From the NCBI RefSeq assembly GCF_003226565.1, contig NZ_QKOE01000006.1, forward strand, positions 1-64,000: 64,000 nucleotides of DNA. Direction: 5' to 3'. This DNA is from Parazoarcus communis SWub3 = DSM 12120 (GTDB lineage: Bacteria > Pseudomonadota > Gammaproteobacteria > Burkholderiales > Rhodocyclaceae). The position numbers and the translations under genes were made by a program. Shown piece after piece: positions 8,962 through 19,304 of this stretch. Each line of letters begins with the position of its first letter. Within the stretch, counting starts at the first letter, position 1. The notes beneath the pieces are model-generated. The model was not told the origin of the DNA. It saw nothing but the letters and a program-made list of their open reading frames with translations, and did not search any database.

Positions 8962-9792
8962 TCAGCGTGGCATGCGGTCACGCAGCACCGCGACCGCCTC
9001 TGGATAGCCGCCCTCGGCCGCACGCATCAGCCAGCGCTGGGCGGCAGCCTCATCCATGGGCCGGCCCGCACCCGTACGCAGCATGACCGACAAGGCATAC
9101 TGTGCCTCGGCATCGCCGCCTTGTGCGGCGGACTCGAACAGATCGGCGGCCTGAGCCAGATCGCGCCTCACGCCACGGCCTGCTTCCAGCATCCACGCCA
9201 GCCGGGTACGGGCGCGCAGGTTGCCCGCATCCGACAAGCGCCGGTAAGCCTCCACTGCCTCGGCCGAGCGGCCAGCGGATTCATCGGCTCGCGCCCGCAG
9301 ATAGGGATCGGCGTCGGCCCCGCTCGCCAACGCCTGCAACTGCCGCGCGGCATCGTGGTCGCCCGCGGCCGCTGCGGCTTCGAACCACTGCGCCGCCCGA
9401 GTACGATCAGCCGCAACCACCCTGCCCTCCAGATAAAGCAGACCCAGCCGGTACTGTGCCTTCGAAGACCCGCCGCGGGCACCGCGCTCATAACGCTGCA
9501 GTGCCTCGCCGATGTCCTGTGCCTCGCCCAGCCCGTCCTCGGCCAGGATGCCCAGATTGAACCAGGACTCGGCCACCCCCTGTGCCGCCAGCGCCTGCCA
9601 GATGCGGCGCGCGTCGTCGTAATTGGCCATCTTGAACTCGGCATAGGCCTTGTACAGCGCAATACTGGGCTGATTGACAAGGTCGGTCAGTTCGTTGTCA
9701 TCGAGCGCACTGGCTGCACCTGGCAAAGCCGCACACAAAGCCAGCGCAAGGTGCCATCTGCGCAACGAAAATCGTGATCTCTTGTGGTTCAT
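8962..9792 (-). CDS. Exported Sel1-repeat (TPR-like) protein
   Basis: The product is 276 aa. A signal peptide (LALALCAALPGAASA) is followed by several Sel1-like repeats of about 36 residues, e.g. AESWFNLGILAEDGLGEAQD, SKAQYRLGLLYLEGRVVAAD and AEAQYALSVMLRTGAGRPMD. Such repeats form solenoids for protein binding in the periplasm. ACAGGAGA precedes the ATG. It is divergent from pcnB, 98 bases away. Confidence 0.88.
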   Translation of the reverse strand: MNHKRSRFSLRRWHLALALCAALPGAASALDDNELTDLVNQPSIALYKAYAEFKMANYDDARRIWQALAAQGVAESWFNLGILAEDGLGEAQDIGEALQRYERGARGGSSKAQYRLGLLYLEGRVVAADRTRAAQWFEAAAAAGDHDAARQLQALASGADADPYLRARADESAGRSAEAVEAYRRLSDAGNLRARTRLAWMLEAGRGVRRDLAQAADLFESAAQGGDAEAQYALSVMLRTGAGRPMDEAAAQRWLMRAAEGGYPEAVAVLRDRMPR

Positions 9793-9890
9793 GTTGTGTC
9801 TCCTGTTGGCTTATATCGATGCAGACGAATGGCAACTCCGCGCATCGGTTATGATTGCGGGCTTGACTGATACGAAAAACTGAAGATTCG

Positions 9891-11261
9891 ATGATCCGAA
9901 AGCTGCTGCGCAAGGTTTTCACCCGCGCTGCCACCCCCGTCCAAACCGAACCCGCCCTGATTCCGGTCGAGCAGCACGGCATTCGCCGCGAACAACTCTC
10001 ACCTGCAGCACGCAAGGTCTGTGCCGTCCTTCAGGAAGGCGGCCACAAGGCTTACGTCGTCGGTGGCGCAGTACGCGACCTGCTGATCGGTCACCCCCCC
10101 AAGGACTACGACGTCGCCACCAGTGCCACGCCAGAGCAGGTACGCGCACTGTTCCGCCGCTCGCGCATCATCGGCCGCCGGTTCAAGATCGTCCATGTGA
10201 TGAGCGGCCCGGAGACGATCGAGGTCTCCACCTTCCGCGCCAGCCAGGACGCCGAAACCGACGAGCACGGCCGGGTGCTGCACGACAACGTCTACGGCTC
10301 GCAGGCCGAAGACGCCACCCGTCGCGACTTTACCGTCAACGCGCTGTACTACGACCCGACTCAGGAAGTCATCGTCGACTACCACCACGGTGTCGCCGAC
10401 CTGAAGCAGAAAACCCTGCGCATGATCGGCGACCCGCGCACCCGCTACCGCGAAGATCCGGTACGCATGCTGCGTGCAGTGCGCCTGGGTGCAAAGCTGG
10501 GCCTGTCGATCGACCCCGCGGCACGTACGCCCATCCGCGAGATGGCAGTGCTGCTGGAAAACGTACCCGCCGCACGCCTGTTTGACGAGATGCTCAAGCT
10601 GCTGTTCTCCGGCTACGCAGTCAAATGCCTCACCCAGTTGCGCGAAGAAGGCCTGCATCACGGCTTGCTGCCGTTGCTGGACGTGATCCTGGAGCAACCG
10701 ATGGGCGAGCGCTTCGTCTGGTTGTCGCTGGAGAACACCGACGAGCGCGTGCGTCAGGACAAGTCGGTCTCGCCCGGTTTCCTGTTTGCCACCCTGCTGT
10801 GGCACGAAGTGCTGAAAAACTGGGAAGCACGCAAGGCCAAGGGCGAGTACCCGCAACCCGCGCTGTTCGAAGCCATGGACGAAGTGCTCGACAGCCAGGC
10901 GCGCAAGCTTGCCATCACCCGCCGCATTGCCGGCGACATCAAGGACATCTGGGCACTGCAGCCGCGCTTCGACAAGCGGGTCGGCAAGACCCCGTATCGC
11001 CTGATCGAACAGCCCCGCTACCGTGCGGGCTGGGACTTCCTGCGCCTGCGGGCGCAGTCGGGCGAGATTTCGATGGACATTCCCGACTGGTGGGACCGTT
11101 TCGCCCACGCTGGCCACGAACAACGCGATGCCCTGCTGCGCGACGCCCCGACCAGCAGCGAGGCAGCGCCCGCCGCCAAGAAGCGCAGGCGCAAGCGCCG
11201 CAAGCCGGCAGGCACCAATACCGAGGCCAGCATCGCCACCTCTGACGCCAACGCAGAATGA
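9891..11261 (+). CDS. pcnB: Poly(A) polymerase I
   Basis: The product is 456 aa and adds 3' poly(A) tails that promote RNA decay. The nucleotidyltransferase core is clear: GGAVRDLLIG (58-67) and the catalytic DYDVAT (72-77), then DATRRDFTVNALYY and RYREDPVRMLRAVRLGAKLG. The basic tail (KKRRRKRRKPAG) is typical of PcnB and distinguishes it from CCA-adding enzymes. It overlaps folK by four bases. Confidence 0.96.
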   Translation: MIRKLLRKVFTRAATPVQTEPALIPVEQHGIRREQLSPAARKVCAVLQEGGHKAYVVGGAVRDLLIGHPPKDYDVATSATPEQVRALFRRSRIIGRRFKIVHVMSGPETIEVSTFRASQDAETDEHGRVLHDNVYGSQAEDATRRDFTVNALYYDPTQEVIVDYHHGVADLKQKTLRMIGDPRTRYREDPVRMLRAVRLGAKLGLSIDPAARTPIREMAVLLENVPAARLFDEMLKLLFSGYAVKCLTQLREEGLHHGLLPLLDVILEQPMGERFVWLSLENTDERVRQDKSVSPGFLFATLLWHEVLKNWEARKAKGEYPQPALFEAMDEVLDSQARKLAITRRIAGDIKDIWALQPRFDKRVGKTPYRLIEQPRYRAGWDFLRLRAQSGEISMDIPDWWDRFAHAGHEQRDALLRDAPTSSEAAPAAKKRRRKRRKPAGTNTEASIATSDANAE

Positions 11262-11746
11262 GCGCCGCAGTACGCGCCTATGTCGCCTTCGGGGCCAATC
11301 TGGGTGAGCCGCTGACGGCATTCGCCCAGGCACGCGCAGCACTCGACGCCCTGCCCGCCACCCAGGTGGCCGGTTGTTCGTCCTGCTATCGTACCGCCCC
11401 CGTCGGCGTCGGCGACGATCAACCCGATTACATCAACGCCGTCATCGCCATCGACACCGCGCTGCCGCCTCAGGACCTGCTTGCAGCCCTGCTGGCCATC
11501 GAGCATGCGGGTGGCCGCACGCGCGACTACCATCAGGCACCGCGCACCATGGATCTGGACCTGTTGCTTTACGGTGATGCCTGTATCGATACGCCCGGAC
11601 TCATCGTCCCCCATCCGCGGATGCACCTGCGCGCCTTCGTGCTGCACCCGCTGCTGGAGCTTGCCCCCGAGCTGACGATTCCCGGCATCGGGCCCGCCCA
11701 TGCCTTGCTGCCAGCCATGACCGACCAAGCCATCGCACGCCTCTGA
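11258..11746 (+). CDS. folK: 2-Amino-4-hydroxy-6-hydroxymethyldihydropteridine pyrophosphokinase
   Basis: The product is 162 aa and transfers pyrophosphate from ATP to hydroxymethyldihydropterin in folate synthesis. Motifs include VAFGANLGEP at the N-terminus and the signature RTRDYHQAPRTMDLDLLLYG (about residues 87-106), then PHPRMHLRAFVLHPLLEL. It is coupled to pcnB through an ATGA overlap, as in many Proteobacteria. Confidence 0.97.
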   Translation: MSAAVRAYVAFGANLGEPLTAFAQARAALDALPATQVAGCSSCYRTAPVGVGDDQPDYINAVIAIDTALPPQDLLAALLAIEHAGGRTRDYHQAPRTMDLDLLLYGDACIDTPGLIVPHPRMHLRAFVLHPLLELAPELTIPGIGPAHALLPAMTDQAIARL

Positions 11747-11804
11747 CCCGGTCTTCTGATTCCATTCACCGACGCCTTCCTTCCTGACCTTTCAGGAGCC
11801 CTTC

Positions 11805-12188
11805 ATGCCCGCCTGGCTCAGCGCCCCGATCGCCACCTTCCAGAGCATCCCGATCTGGCTGCAAACTGCGGTATTGCTGACCGCCTCCAACATCTTCATG
11901 ACCTTCGCCTGGTACGGCCACCTGAAGAACATGCAGTCAAAGGCATGGTATGTGGCTGCGCTGGTCAGTTGGGGGATTGCCCTGTTCGAGTACCTGCTGC
12001 AGGTGCCTGCCAACCGCATCGGCGCCACCGAGCTGAACCTGGCCCAGTTGAAGATCATGCAGGAGGTGATCACCCTGCTGGTATTCATCCCCTTCGTCGT
12101 GCTCTACATGAAACAACCGCTGAAGCTGGACTACCTGTGGGCGGGCTTGTGCATGGTGGGGGCGGTGTATTTCATCTTCCGCAGCTGA
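11805..12188 (+). CDS. DMT-superfamily DUF486 membrane protein
   Basis: The product is 127 aa with four predicted TM helices, with the family blocks NIFMTFAWYGHL and FEYLLQVPANRIG. DUF486 proteins resemble small drug/metabolite transporters; the substrate is unknown. TTCAGGAG precedes the ATG. Confidence 0.88.
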   Translation: MPAWLSAPIATFQSIPIWLQTAVLLTASNIFMTFAWYGHLKNMQSKAWYVAALVSWGIALFEYLLQVPANRIGATELNLAQLKIMQEVITLLVFIPFVVLYMKQPLKLDYLWAGLCMVGAVYFIFRS

Positions 12189-12269
12189 GCCGCTCAGGGC
12201 CACGACGCCCTGACCTGTCAAAACCGTGCAACGGCATGCCCCGGTATCCCCCGGACGACAGCGACCAAG

Positions 12270-12455
12270 TCAAAGGGTATGGAGAATAGCCTGGATTTCC
12301 ATAATACGTTCAACATCAGGCCACAGCGTCTGCAAAGGCCCGACACGGACCTCTGCCACCGACGGCTGGCAAGGACCGGCCAGCACGGCAGTGGCTCCCC
12401 AGGCATGCATGGCAAGAACGAGGGTGGCAACAGCGGCTTTCATCCAGATCTTCAT
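12270..12455 (-). CDS. Short secreted hypothetical protein
   Basis: The product is 61 aa with AAGGAG eight bases ahead of the ATG. The N-terminus is a clear signal peptide (WMKAAVATLVLAMHAWGATAVLA). The mature part, about 35 residues, begins GPCQPSVAEVRV and has one cysteine. No family is recognised. Confidence 0.5.
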   Translation of the reverse strand: MKIWMKAAVATLVLAMHAWGATAVLAGPCQPSVAEVRVGPLQTLWPDVERIMEIQAILHTL

Positions 12456-12692
12456 TTCGGTACTCCTTGAGCAAGCGCCCCACGCCAGGGGGCATGGAGA
12501 GGATTGAAACAAGGCGATGTAAGCCGGATTTATCCGCAGGCACGGAGAGTTGCATCGCCATGTCTCACGGACGGTGCTGGATACGCCAGCGTACAAAATG
12601 CCGCGTTGGCGCAACATGCGGACACCCCCTCGGCAACTGGAAATCACGCCGAATGCGGCCGGAGGAGAAACCGGCGTGAGCCGCTTTGAGGG

Positions 12693-12998
12693 TCAATAAT
12701 CGAGCAGGGTCTGGCAGCTTTCTTCGCGCCCGGTCATCCGGCTGAATCGCGCCAGGCGCTCGCGCACGAAGTCGTCGGGAACGCGTGCATCCGCGCAGTA
12801 GTCACGCAGGGTCATCGCATAGGCCAGGTTCTGCATGTCGGCGACGGTTTTGGCAATCGCCGGAAAGCGGTAGCCGGTGGTGTCCCGCCAGGCGCGGTCC
12901 GCCCCAGCCTCAGCAGCAGGCGCCGCGGCGGGCGCGTCCTGCGCCTGTGCGGGCAAGGTGGCGAACAGCGACAGGATGACGAGGATCAGGACACGCAT
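12693..12998 (-). CDS. Secreted hypothetical protein
   Basis: The product is 101 aa from the ATG at 12998. The signal peptide is RVLILVILSLFATLPAQAQ, followed by an Ala/Pro linker and a compact helical domain with two cysteines (RDYCADARVPDDF and REESCQTLLDY) that could form a disulfide. It is divergent from glk. Function unknown. Confidence 0.65.
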   Translation of the reverse strand: MRVLILVILSLFATLPAQAQDAPAAAPAAEAGADRAWRDTTGYRFPAIAKTVADMQNLAYAMTLRDYCADARVPDDFVRERLARFSRMTGREESCQTLLDY

Positions 12999-13143
12999 TG
13001 GACCGGACAAGACACAATTTGGCTATATTGTGGTCTTGATTACGGCTGCTTGCGCCAAGAACTTGAGTTGCCGTCATACGGCAAGGGGACGCCCCCCGCC
13101 CCCACATCGAACCAGCGTCCGGCACAAAACCTTGCCCACTGCC

Positions 13144-14166
13144 ATGCCCACCATCCCCCCCCCCACCCTGCCCCTTCCACCCTCGGTGCCGCCGGCCAAC
13201 GCCTATCCACAGTTGGTTGGCGACATCGGCGGCACCAACGCGCGTTTTGCCCTGATCCGCGCTCCGGGCGGCACACCCGAGGCCATTGCCGCCTACCCTT
13301 GTGCGCGCTTCCCGGGCCTGGATGCGGCCATTGGACACTATCTCGACCAGACGGGCGCCCCCCGTCCGCGCTGGGGTGCGCTGGGCATTGCCAATCCGGT
13401 CGATGGTGATGCGGTACGCATGACCAACCATGCTTGGGCGTTTTCCATTGCCCAGTTGCGTGAAGCACTGGATTTCGATCACCTACGTGTGGTCAACGAT
13501 TTCGCTGCGCTGGCAATGGCCCTGCCAGCATTACCCCCCAGCAACCTGCAGCAGATCGGCGGCGGAAAGCCTGAACCCGGCCGAGCCATCGGCCTGGTTG
13601 GTGCCGGCACCGGCCTGGGGGTGTCCGGACTGATACCTTGCGGGACAGACCACGCGGTGATCGAGGGCGAAGGTGGCCACGTCACGCTCGCGGCATCGAA
13701 TGCCGAGGAGGCCGCGCTACTCGCCCTGCTGGCGCGCACTCATCCGCATGTTTCGGCCGAACGGGTAGTGTCCGGCCCGGGGCTGATCAGCTTGTATCAG
13801 GCGTTGGGCACGCTGCGTGGCGAGTACAGCGACGCCATCACGGCAACCGAAATCAGTCACCTGGGCCTGAACGGCACATCTGCGTTATGCCGGGCCGCGC
13901 TGGAGCATTTTTGCGCCTTTCTGGGCACGGTGGCCGCAGATCTGGCGCTAACGCTGGGGGCACGTGGCGGGATCTACATCGGCGGCGGAATCGTGCCGCA
14001 GCTGGGCGGATTCTTTGCACAGTCGCCATTTCGCGCGCGTTTCGAACGCAAGGGCCGGTTTTCAGCCTATCTGGCCGCGATTCCCACCTATGTGATCAAC
14101 GCCCCCTACCCCGCTCTGACGGGCGCCGCGCGCATCCTGGCGCGCGACCTTGCCGCCGGACGCTGA
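13144..14166 (+). CDS. glk: Glucokinase
   Basis: The product is 340 aa and phosphorylates glucose with ATP. The phosphate-binding GDIGGTNARFAL follows a Pro-rich N-terminal extension of about 25 residues, and VGAGTGLGVSG, IEGEGGHV and GIYIGGGIVPQL are typical of the bacterial glucokinase family. It converges on pgi with 15 bases between, so both enzymes of glucose-6-phosphate formation and isomerisation sit together. Confidence 0.94.
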   Translation: MPTIPPPTLPLPPSVPPANAYPQLVGDIGGTNARFALIRAPGGTPEAIAAYPCARFPGLDAAIGHYLDQTGAPRPRWGALGIANPVDGDAVRMTNHAWAFSIAQLREALDFDHLRVVNDFAALAMALPALPPSNLQQIGGGKPEPGRAIGLVGAGTGLGVSGLIPCGTDHAVIEGEGGHVTLAASNAEEAALLALLARTHPHVSAERVVSGPGLISLYQALGTLRGEYSDAITATEISHLGLNGTSALCRAALEHFCAFLGTVAADLALTLGARGGIYIGGGIVPQLGGFFAQSPFRARFERKGRFSAYLAAIPTYVINAPYPALTGAARILARDLAAGR

Positions 14167-14181
14167 TCGGGCACGCGCGAG

Positions 14182-15825
14182 TCAGTCCTGACCGTTGAGG
14201 GCCTGTCGCGCAAGCGCGATCAGGCCTTGCGACGAGGCGTCGTGCTGACCCTCCGCCTCACCTGCAAGTTCGGCACCGATGCGGCTGGCAATCTGCTTGC
14301 CGAGTTCCACACCCCACTGGTCAAAGGCGTTGATGTCCCAGATCACGCTTTGCACGAACACCTTATGCTCGTACAGCGCGATCAGCGCACCAATGGAGCG
14401 CGGCGACAGATCCGGCAACAGCAGGGTGTTGCTCGGGCGGTTGCCGGGAAACACCCGGTGTGGCACCAGCGCCTCCAGCGCCTCGCCCGACAGGCCGCTC
14501 GCACCGAGTTCGGCACGCACCTCATCCGCGCACTTGCCCACCATCAGCGCCTTGCTCTGCGCAATGCAATTGGCCAGCAACAGACGGTGATGTCCCGGCA
14601 AACCATGACCGGCACGCAAGGGCACGATGAAATCGACGGGAATCAGGTCAGTGCCCTGGTGAAGCAACTGGAAGAAGGCATGCTGCCCATTGGTACCGGG
14701 CTCGCCCCAGATCACCGGGCAGGTCGGGGTGGTGACCGGCGCACCCGAGCACGTCACCGACTTGCCGTTGCTCTCCATTTCAAGTTGCTGCAGATAGGCC
14801 GGCAAGCGTGCCAGTGCCTGCGCGTAGGGCGCCACCGACAGGCTGCCCGCACCGCAGAAGCCGCGATACCACACCCCCAGCATGGCCAGGATGACCGGCA
14901 TGTTGGCTTCGAGCGGTGCGTCGACGAAGTGGCGGTCCATGTCGTGCGCGCCCTGCAGCAAGGCCTCGAAGCCAGCAAAACCCACCTGCAGCGCAATCGG
15001 CAACCCCACTGCCGACCACAAGGAGTAACGCCCCCCTACCCAGTCCCAGAAGCCGAACATGTTCGCCAGATCGATCCCAAAATCGGCCACACGTTCGGCA
15101 TTGGTCGACACCGCAACGAAATGCCGGGCAATGGCCGCTTCGCTGCCGCCATTGGCCAGAAACCAGCTGCGCGCACTGGCCGCATTGGTCATGGTTTCGA
15201 TGGTGGTGAAGGTTTTCGAGGCAATCACGAACAAGGTACGTGCCGGATCGACCCTGCCCAGCACCCCCGCCAGGTGATCGCCATCGATATTGGAGACAAA
15301 GTGCATCGTCAGCCGCGGATGGGCGCATCCCTGCAGCGCCTGACACACCATTGCCGGCCCCAGGTCGGAGCCACCGATGCCGATGTTGACCACGTCGGTG
15401 ATGGTCTCGCCGGCATACCCGCGCCACGCCCCTTCGCGCACCGCCTCGACAAAACTGCCCATACGGGCCAGCACCTCACGTACCGCCGGCATCACGTCCT
15501 GGCCGTCGACCTCCATCGCCTGCTCACCACGATTACGCAGCGCCACATGCAGCACCGCACGATTTTCGGTGGTGTTGATGCGCTGGCCGCCAAACATGGC
15601 CGCACGCGCCTGCTCCACCCCCCGCTCACGTGCAAGATTGCCCAGCAAGCCGAGGCCGCGGTCGTCGATGCGGTTTTTGGAGTAATCAAGAAACAGCCCC
15701 GCTGCACGTAGCGACAGGCGCTCGAACCGGTCCGGCTCGGTGGCGAACAGCTCACACATCCGGGTGTCGCCAAACGATAGGCGGTATTCAGTCAGCGCCT
15801 GCCAGGCAGCGGTGGTTTTCATCAT
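14182..15825 (-). CDS. pgi: Glucose-6-phosphate isomerase
   Basis: The product is 547 aa, the usual length. It interconverts glucose-6-P and fructose-6-P. Visible signatures are [41 protein letters not shown] and, toward the end, the active-site Lys region (QWGVELGKQ). A second in-frame ATG lies three bases downstream of the start used here. Confidence 0.97.
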   Translation of the reverse strand: MMKTTAAWQALTEYRLSFGDTRMCELFATEPDRFERLSLRAAGLFLDYSKNRIDDRGLGLLGNLARERGVEQARAAMFGGQRINTTENRAVLHVALRNRGEQAMEVDGQDVMPAVREVLARMGSFVEAVREGAWRGYAGETITDVVNIGIGGSDLGPAMVCQALQGCAHPRLTMHFVSNIDGDHLAGVLGRVDPARTLFVIASKTFTTIETMTNAASARSWFLANGGSEAAIARHFVAVSTNAERVADFGIDLANMFGFWDWVGGRYSLWSAVGLPIALQVGFAGFEALLQGAHDMDRHFVDAPLEANMPVILAMLGVWYRGFCGAGSLSVAPYAQALARLPAYLQQLEMESNGKSVTCSGAPVTTPTCPVIWGEPGTNGQHAFFQLLHQGTDLIPVDFIVPLRAGHGLPGHHRLLLANCIAQSKALMVGKCADEVRAELGASGLSGEALEALVPHRVFPGNRPSNTLLLPDLSPRSIGALIALYEHKVFVQSVIWDINAFDQWGVELGKQIASRIGAELAGEAEGQHDASSQGLIALARQALNGQD

Positions 15826-15986
15826 GGATCAGCCCAAGCGTATCGATGCAAAAATATTCGAATGGGCTTAAGCATACCAGCAATGTGGCAGGCATTCGAT
15901 GTCACCATGGCACGAGACGGTAAGCAAACCGCTCAACGCAGGTCCGCCGGACCGGCCTTGCCGGTGGGCGAACCCCGCGTATGTGG

Positions 15987-16919
15987 CTAAACCTGGGCGG
16001 CCTGATAGGGGTGATGCGCGATCCAGTGGCGGGCAATATCCACCCTGCGGCACACCCACACCCGGTCATGCTTCTCGATATGGTCGAGAAAACGTTGAAG
16101 TGCGCGGAAGCGGCCAGGACGTCCGAGCAGGCGGCAGTGCATGCCGATGCTCATCATTGCCGGGCGATCCTCACCCTCGGCATACATCACATCGAACGCA
16201 TCGCGCAGATACTCGAAGAACTCGTCGCCGTGCGAGAAGCCCTGTGGCAGGGCAAAGCGCATGTCGTTGGTGTCCAGCGTGTACGGCACGATCAGGTGCG
16301 GCACGCGCTGGCCATCGGTCTTCTGCACCTCGGTCCAGAATGGCAGGTCGTCGCCGTAGTAGTCCGAGTCGTACAAAAAGCCCCCGTAGTCGGCGACCAG
16401 ACGGCGGGTGTTGGGCGAGTCGCGGCCGGTGTACCAGCCCAGCGGGCGCTCGCCGGTCAGGCGCTCGATGATCTCCATGCCGATGCGCATGTGTTCGCGC
16501 TCGGTCGCTTCGTCCATGCCCTGGTAGTGAATCCAGCGCCAGCCGTGGCAGGCAATCTCGTGCCCCAGTTCGCGGAAGGCGGCGGTGACTTCGGGGTGGC
16601 GTTCGAGCGCCATCGAGATGCCGAAGATCGTCATCGGCAGGCCGCGACGTTCGAACTCGCGCAGGAAGCGCCACACGGCCACGCGCGAACCGTACTCGTA
16701 GACGCCTTCCATCGACAGATGGCGGTCCGGGAAGCTGGGCGGGTTGAACAACTCGGACAGGAACTGCTCGCTGCCGGCGTCGCCATGCAGTACGCAGTTC
16801 TCGCCCCCTTCTTCATAGTTGAGTACGAACTGCACCGCAATGCGGGCACGACCGGGCCAGTTGGCTTGCGGCGGATTGCGGCCGTAGCCGATCAGGTCAC
16901 GCGGATAGATGGAAGACAT
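15987..16919 (-). CDS. puuE: Allantoinase PuuE (polysaccharide-deacetylase type)
   Basis: The product is 310 aa, matching the usual length of this cofactor-independent allantoinase family. It is unrelated to the metal-dependent AllB. The N-terminus YPRDLIGYGRNPP and the segments EIACHGWRWIHYQ and GWYTGRDSPNTRRL are characteristic. It would hydrolyse allantoin to allantoate, consistent with the permease, racemase, allantoicase and ureidoglycolate lyase genes nearby. It is the last gene of a minus-strand operon. Confidence 0.93.
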   Translation of the reverse strand: MSSIYPRDLIGYGRNPPQANWPGRARIAVQFVLNYEEGGENCVLHGDAGSEQFLSELFNPPSFPDRHLSMEGVYEYGSRVAVWRFLREFERRGLPMTIFGISMALERHPEVTAAFRELGHEIACHGWRWIHYQGMDEATEREHMRIGMEIIERLTGERPLGWYTGRDSPNTRRLVADYGGFLYDSDYYGDDLPFWTEVQKTDGQRVPHLIVPYTLDTNDMRFALPQGFSHGDEFFEYLRDAFDVMYAEGEDRPAMMSIGMHCRLLGRPGRFRALQRFLDHIEKHDRVWVCRRVDIARHWIAHHPYQAAQV

Positions 16920-16994
16920 GTTGATTGCGACAGTGAATTCGGTATTGCACCCGTGCCTGCGGCGAGTGCGCATGCGCCCCGCCGCTGGAGACCA

Positions 16995-18377
16995 TTACTT
17001 ATCGAGGAAGCGCCGGCAGGCACCCCAGTTCTTCATCAGCAGCCAGTAGGTGAGTCCGGCGGGGATCAAGCTGGCATACCACGATACCGCAGAGAAGCTG
17101 AGCGCAACTGCCGCACCCACCAGCGAGGCCACAATGCCCGCCCAATTGACGCCGCGATAGGGGCCGTTTTCGTCATAAAGCTTGCCAAGATCCAGGTTGC
17201 GACCGCGAATGAAGTAGTAATCCACCACCAGCACTGCGAAGATCGGACCAAGAAAGGCCGAGTAGGTCTGCACGAAGATCTGCAGGCCGGCGGCGGATTC
17301 GTCCTTGATCAGTTCCCACGGGAAGGTGCCGAACGCCAGCAGGCCAACGATGATCGCCGCACTGCGAAAAGACAGCTTGAACACATCCATCAGCACGTAG
17401 GTTGGGGGCACCACGTTGTTGAGCACATTGGTGGTGACCTGGGCAAAGGTGATGAAGAGCAAGGTGGCAATCAGCAACGGCTTGTTATCCACTGCACTGG
17501 AGAACACCTGCACCGGATCGGCGATGCCGGTCGCACCCGACACCATCAGCCCGATCAGACCCATGAACAGCGTGCAAGGCAGGATGGACATCGCGTAGAT
17601 CGTGGTCAGCGGACCACGCTTGACGCCGCGCTCCAGTTCGCGCGAGTAGTCGCTGACATTGAGCATCATGGTGCTGTAGATGCCGAGGAAGAGCATGGTC
17701 GCCCCCCAGAACGGCATGCCCCAGGTACCCTCGATATTGACCAGGCGCTCGCTGATCACATCGCCGTATTTGTCGATGACGCTGAAGAACATATAGGTCA
17801 GCGACACCAGGATGAAACCGCTGCCGATGTTCTCCAGCCATTTGATACCCTGGAACCCCAGCACGGACAGGCCGATCTGCAGCAACTGAAACACGATGAA
17901 CCAGAACACCAGGTTGTCGAATCCGAACAGCGACACCGACACCATGTTCAGCGCCCCAGCCCCCACCCAGCTCTGGAAGCCATACCAGACAATGGCCGGC
18001 ACCGCCCGCACCAAGCCGGGAAACTTGGTGCCCGCAAAGCCGAAGGCCCCGCGTGCCTGCACCACGAAGGGGATGCCGTACTTGTAGCCGGCCGCACCGT
18101 TCAAGGTCAGCGCAACGCCGATCACGAAGCAGCCGATGGCAATCGCCACCGTGGCCTGCAGCAGGTTCAGCGTACCGACAATGCTCGACCCCATTGCAAA
18201 GGTGCCGATCGACACGCATCCGCCAAACCAGGCCAGCAGATATGACCACCTGCCCATGATCCGCGTCTGCTGCGGGGTCAGGGACTCCTCACCGATCGCC
18301 TTGGAATGGCCATCGGCACCTGCGACACTCGATGCGTTAAGGCCGGCAGGCGCCAGCGTTGCTGTCTTGCTTGTCAT
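16995..18377 (-). CDS. NCS1-family permease (probable allantoin uptake)
   Basis: The product is 460 aa with about 12 TM helices and NCS1 features (RWSYLLAWFGGCVSIGTFAMG near the N-terminus, VRAVPAIVWYGFQSWVGA in TM3). NCS1 carriers import nucleobases, hydantoins or allantoin with cations; the operon context suggests allantoin. The start at 18377 is preceded by GGAGGAG; an upstream in-frame extension lacks a site. Confidence 0.9.
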   Translation of the reverse strand: MTSKTATLAPAGLNASSVAGADGHSKAIGEESLTPQQTRIMGRWSYLLAWFGGCVSIGTFAMGSSIVGTLNLLQATVAIAIGCFVIGVALTLNGAAGYKYGIPFVVQARGAFGFAGTKFPGLVRAVPAIVWYGFQSWVGAGALNMVSVSLFGFDNLVFWFIVFQLLQIGLSVLGFQGIKWLENIGSGFILVSLTYMFFSVIDKYGDVISERLVNIEGTWGMPFWGATMLFLGIYSTMMLNVSDYSRELERGVKRGPLTTIYAMSILPCTLFMGLIGLMVSGATGIADPVQVFSSAVDNKPLLIATLLFITFAQVTTNVLNNVVPPTYVLMDVFKLSFRSAAIIVGLLAFGTFPWELIKDESAAGLQIFVQTYSAFLGPIFAVLVVDYYFIRGRNLDLGKLYDENGPYRGVNWAGIVASLVGAAVALSFSAVSWYASLIPAGLTYWLLMKNWGACRRFLDK

Positions 18378-18518
18378 TTTATGTACTCCTCCAGATATGC
18401 TGGACAGGCGACTCAACGGCCGCTCATGTAGATTGCCGGGTACAGCGAATCCCGGCGCGCCAAGGGTGAATGGGATTGGGGGTAAAACGCTTGGGCTTGG
18501 ACTCAGGGTTGAAGAAAA

Positions 18519-19250
18519 TCAGTTGCCGAGATACGCAAAGCGTCCGGTAAAAGGCTTGGGTCGCGGGAAAGCCAGATCGCCGTGCTTGCTGGTGCCCAGG
18601 CGCAGGCTGACCAGCGATTCAGCCAGCTTGACCGCCGCGGTCACTCCTTCGATGATGGGCAGGCCCACCGCCTCACGGATCTCGTCGGTCAGATCGGCCA
18701 TACCGCCGCAACCCAGCACGATCGAACCCACGCCGTCCTCGTCTCGGGCACGACGGCACTCATCGACAATGCGGCCCAGCGCGCAGGCACCGTCGTCTTC
18801 AAGATCCAGCACCGGAATCTCGGCCGCGCGAACCTTGCGGCAATGATGGGCAAAGCCGTAGCTCTGCAGCAGGTGTTCGGCAATGATGCAGGTCCGTCCC
18901 AGCGTGGTCACCACCGAAAAGCGGGTACTGATCAGGGTGGCAAGATGAAACGCTGCCTCGGCAATACCGATGACCGGTGCCGCGGTCAGTTCGCGCGCAG
19001 CGAGCAGGCCCGGATCGCCAAAGCAGGCAATCACATAGGCATCGACGCCTTCCTGCTCACCCCGGCGGATTTCCTCCAGCACGCCGACAGCGCTGATCGC
19101 CTCGTCGAAATGGCTCTCGATCGACACCGGCCCTGCATCGGGATTGGTCGCCGACACCACCGTGCCGGCCGCGGCCACCTTGAGCCCGGCCGCACCGATC
19201 TTTTCGGTCATCGACGCCGTGGTATTGGGGTTGATCAGACGAATATGCAT
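18519..19250 (-). CDS. hpxA: Allantoin/hydantoin racemase (Asp/Glu racemase superfamily)
   Basis: The product is 243 aa. The opening RLINPNTTASMTEKI and the two catalytic cysteine regions (IACFGDPG and VLGCGGMADL) are those of the HyuA/HpxA racemases, which interconvert enantiomers of 5-substituted hydantoins. In this cluster it would supply the allantoin enantiomer used by the allantoinase. GGAGAG precedes the ATG. Hydantoin racemase is the alternative name; context favours allantoin. Confidence 0.87.
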   Translation of the reverse strand: MHIRLINPNTTASMTEKIGAAGLKVAAAGTVVSATNPDAGPVSIESHFDEAISAVGVLEEIRRGEQEGVDAYVIACFGDPGLLAARELTAAPVIGIAEAAFHLATLISTRFSVVTTLGRTCIIAEHLLQSYGFAHHCRKVRAAEIPVLDLEDDGACALGRIVDECRRARDEDGVGSIVLGCGGMADLTDEIREAVGLPIIEGVTAAVKLAESLVSLRLGTSKHGDLAFPRPKPFTGRFAYLGN

Positions 19251-19304
19251 GCATCTCTCCGGATAGCCGCAACATCACTGGCCGCGGCGGGTGGGTTGTT
19301 GGGC

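Noticed and set aside
15981-18245. Very long plus-strand open frame antisense to puuE and the NCS1 permease
   Set aside because: Its composition (many His, Gln, Arg, Asp) mirrors the GC-rich codon third positions of the minus-strand genes; no domain and no ribosome-binding site.
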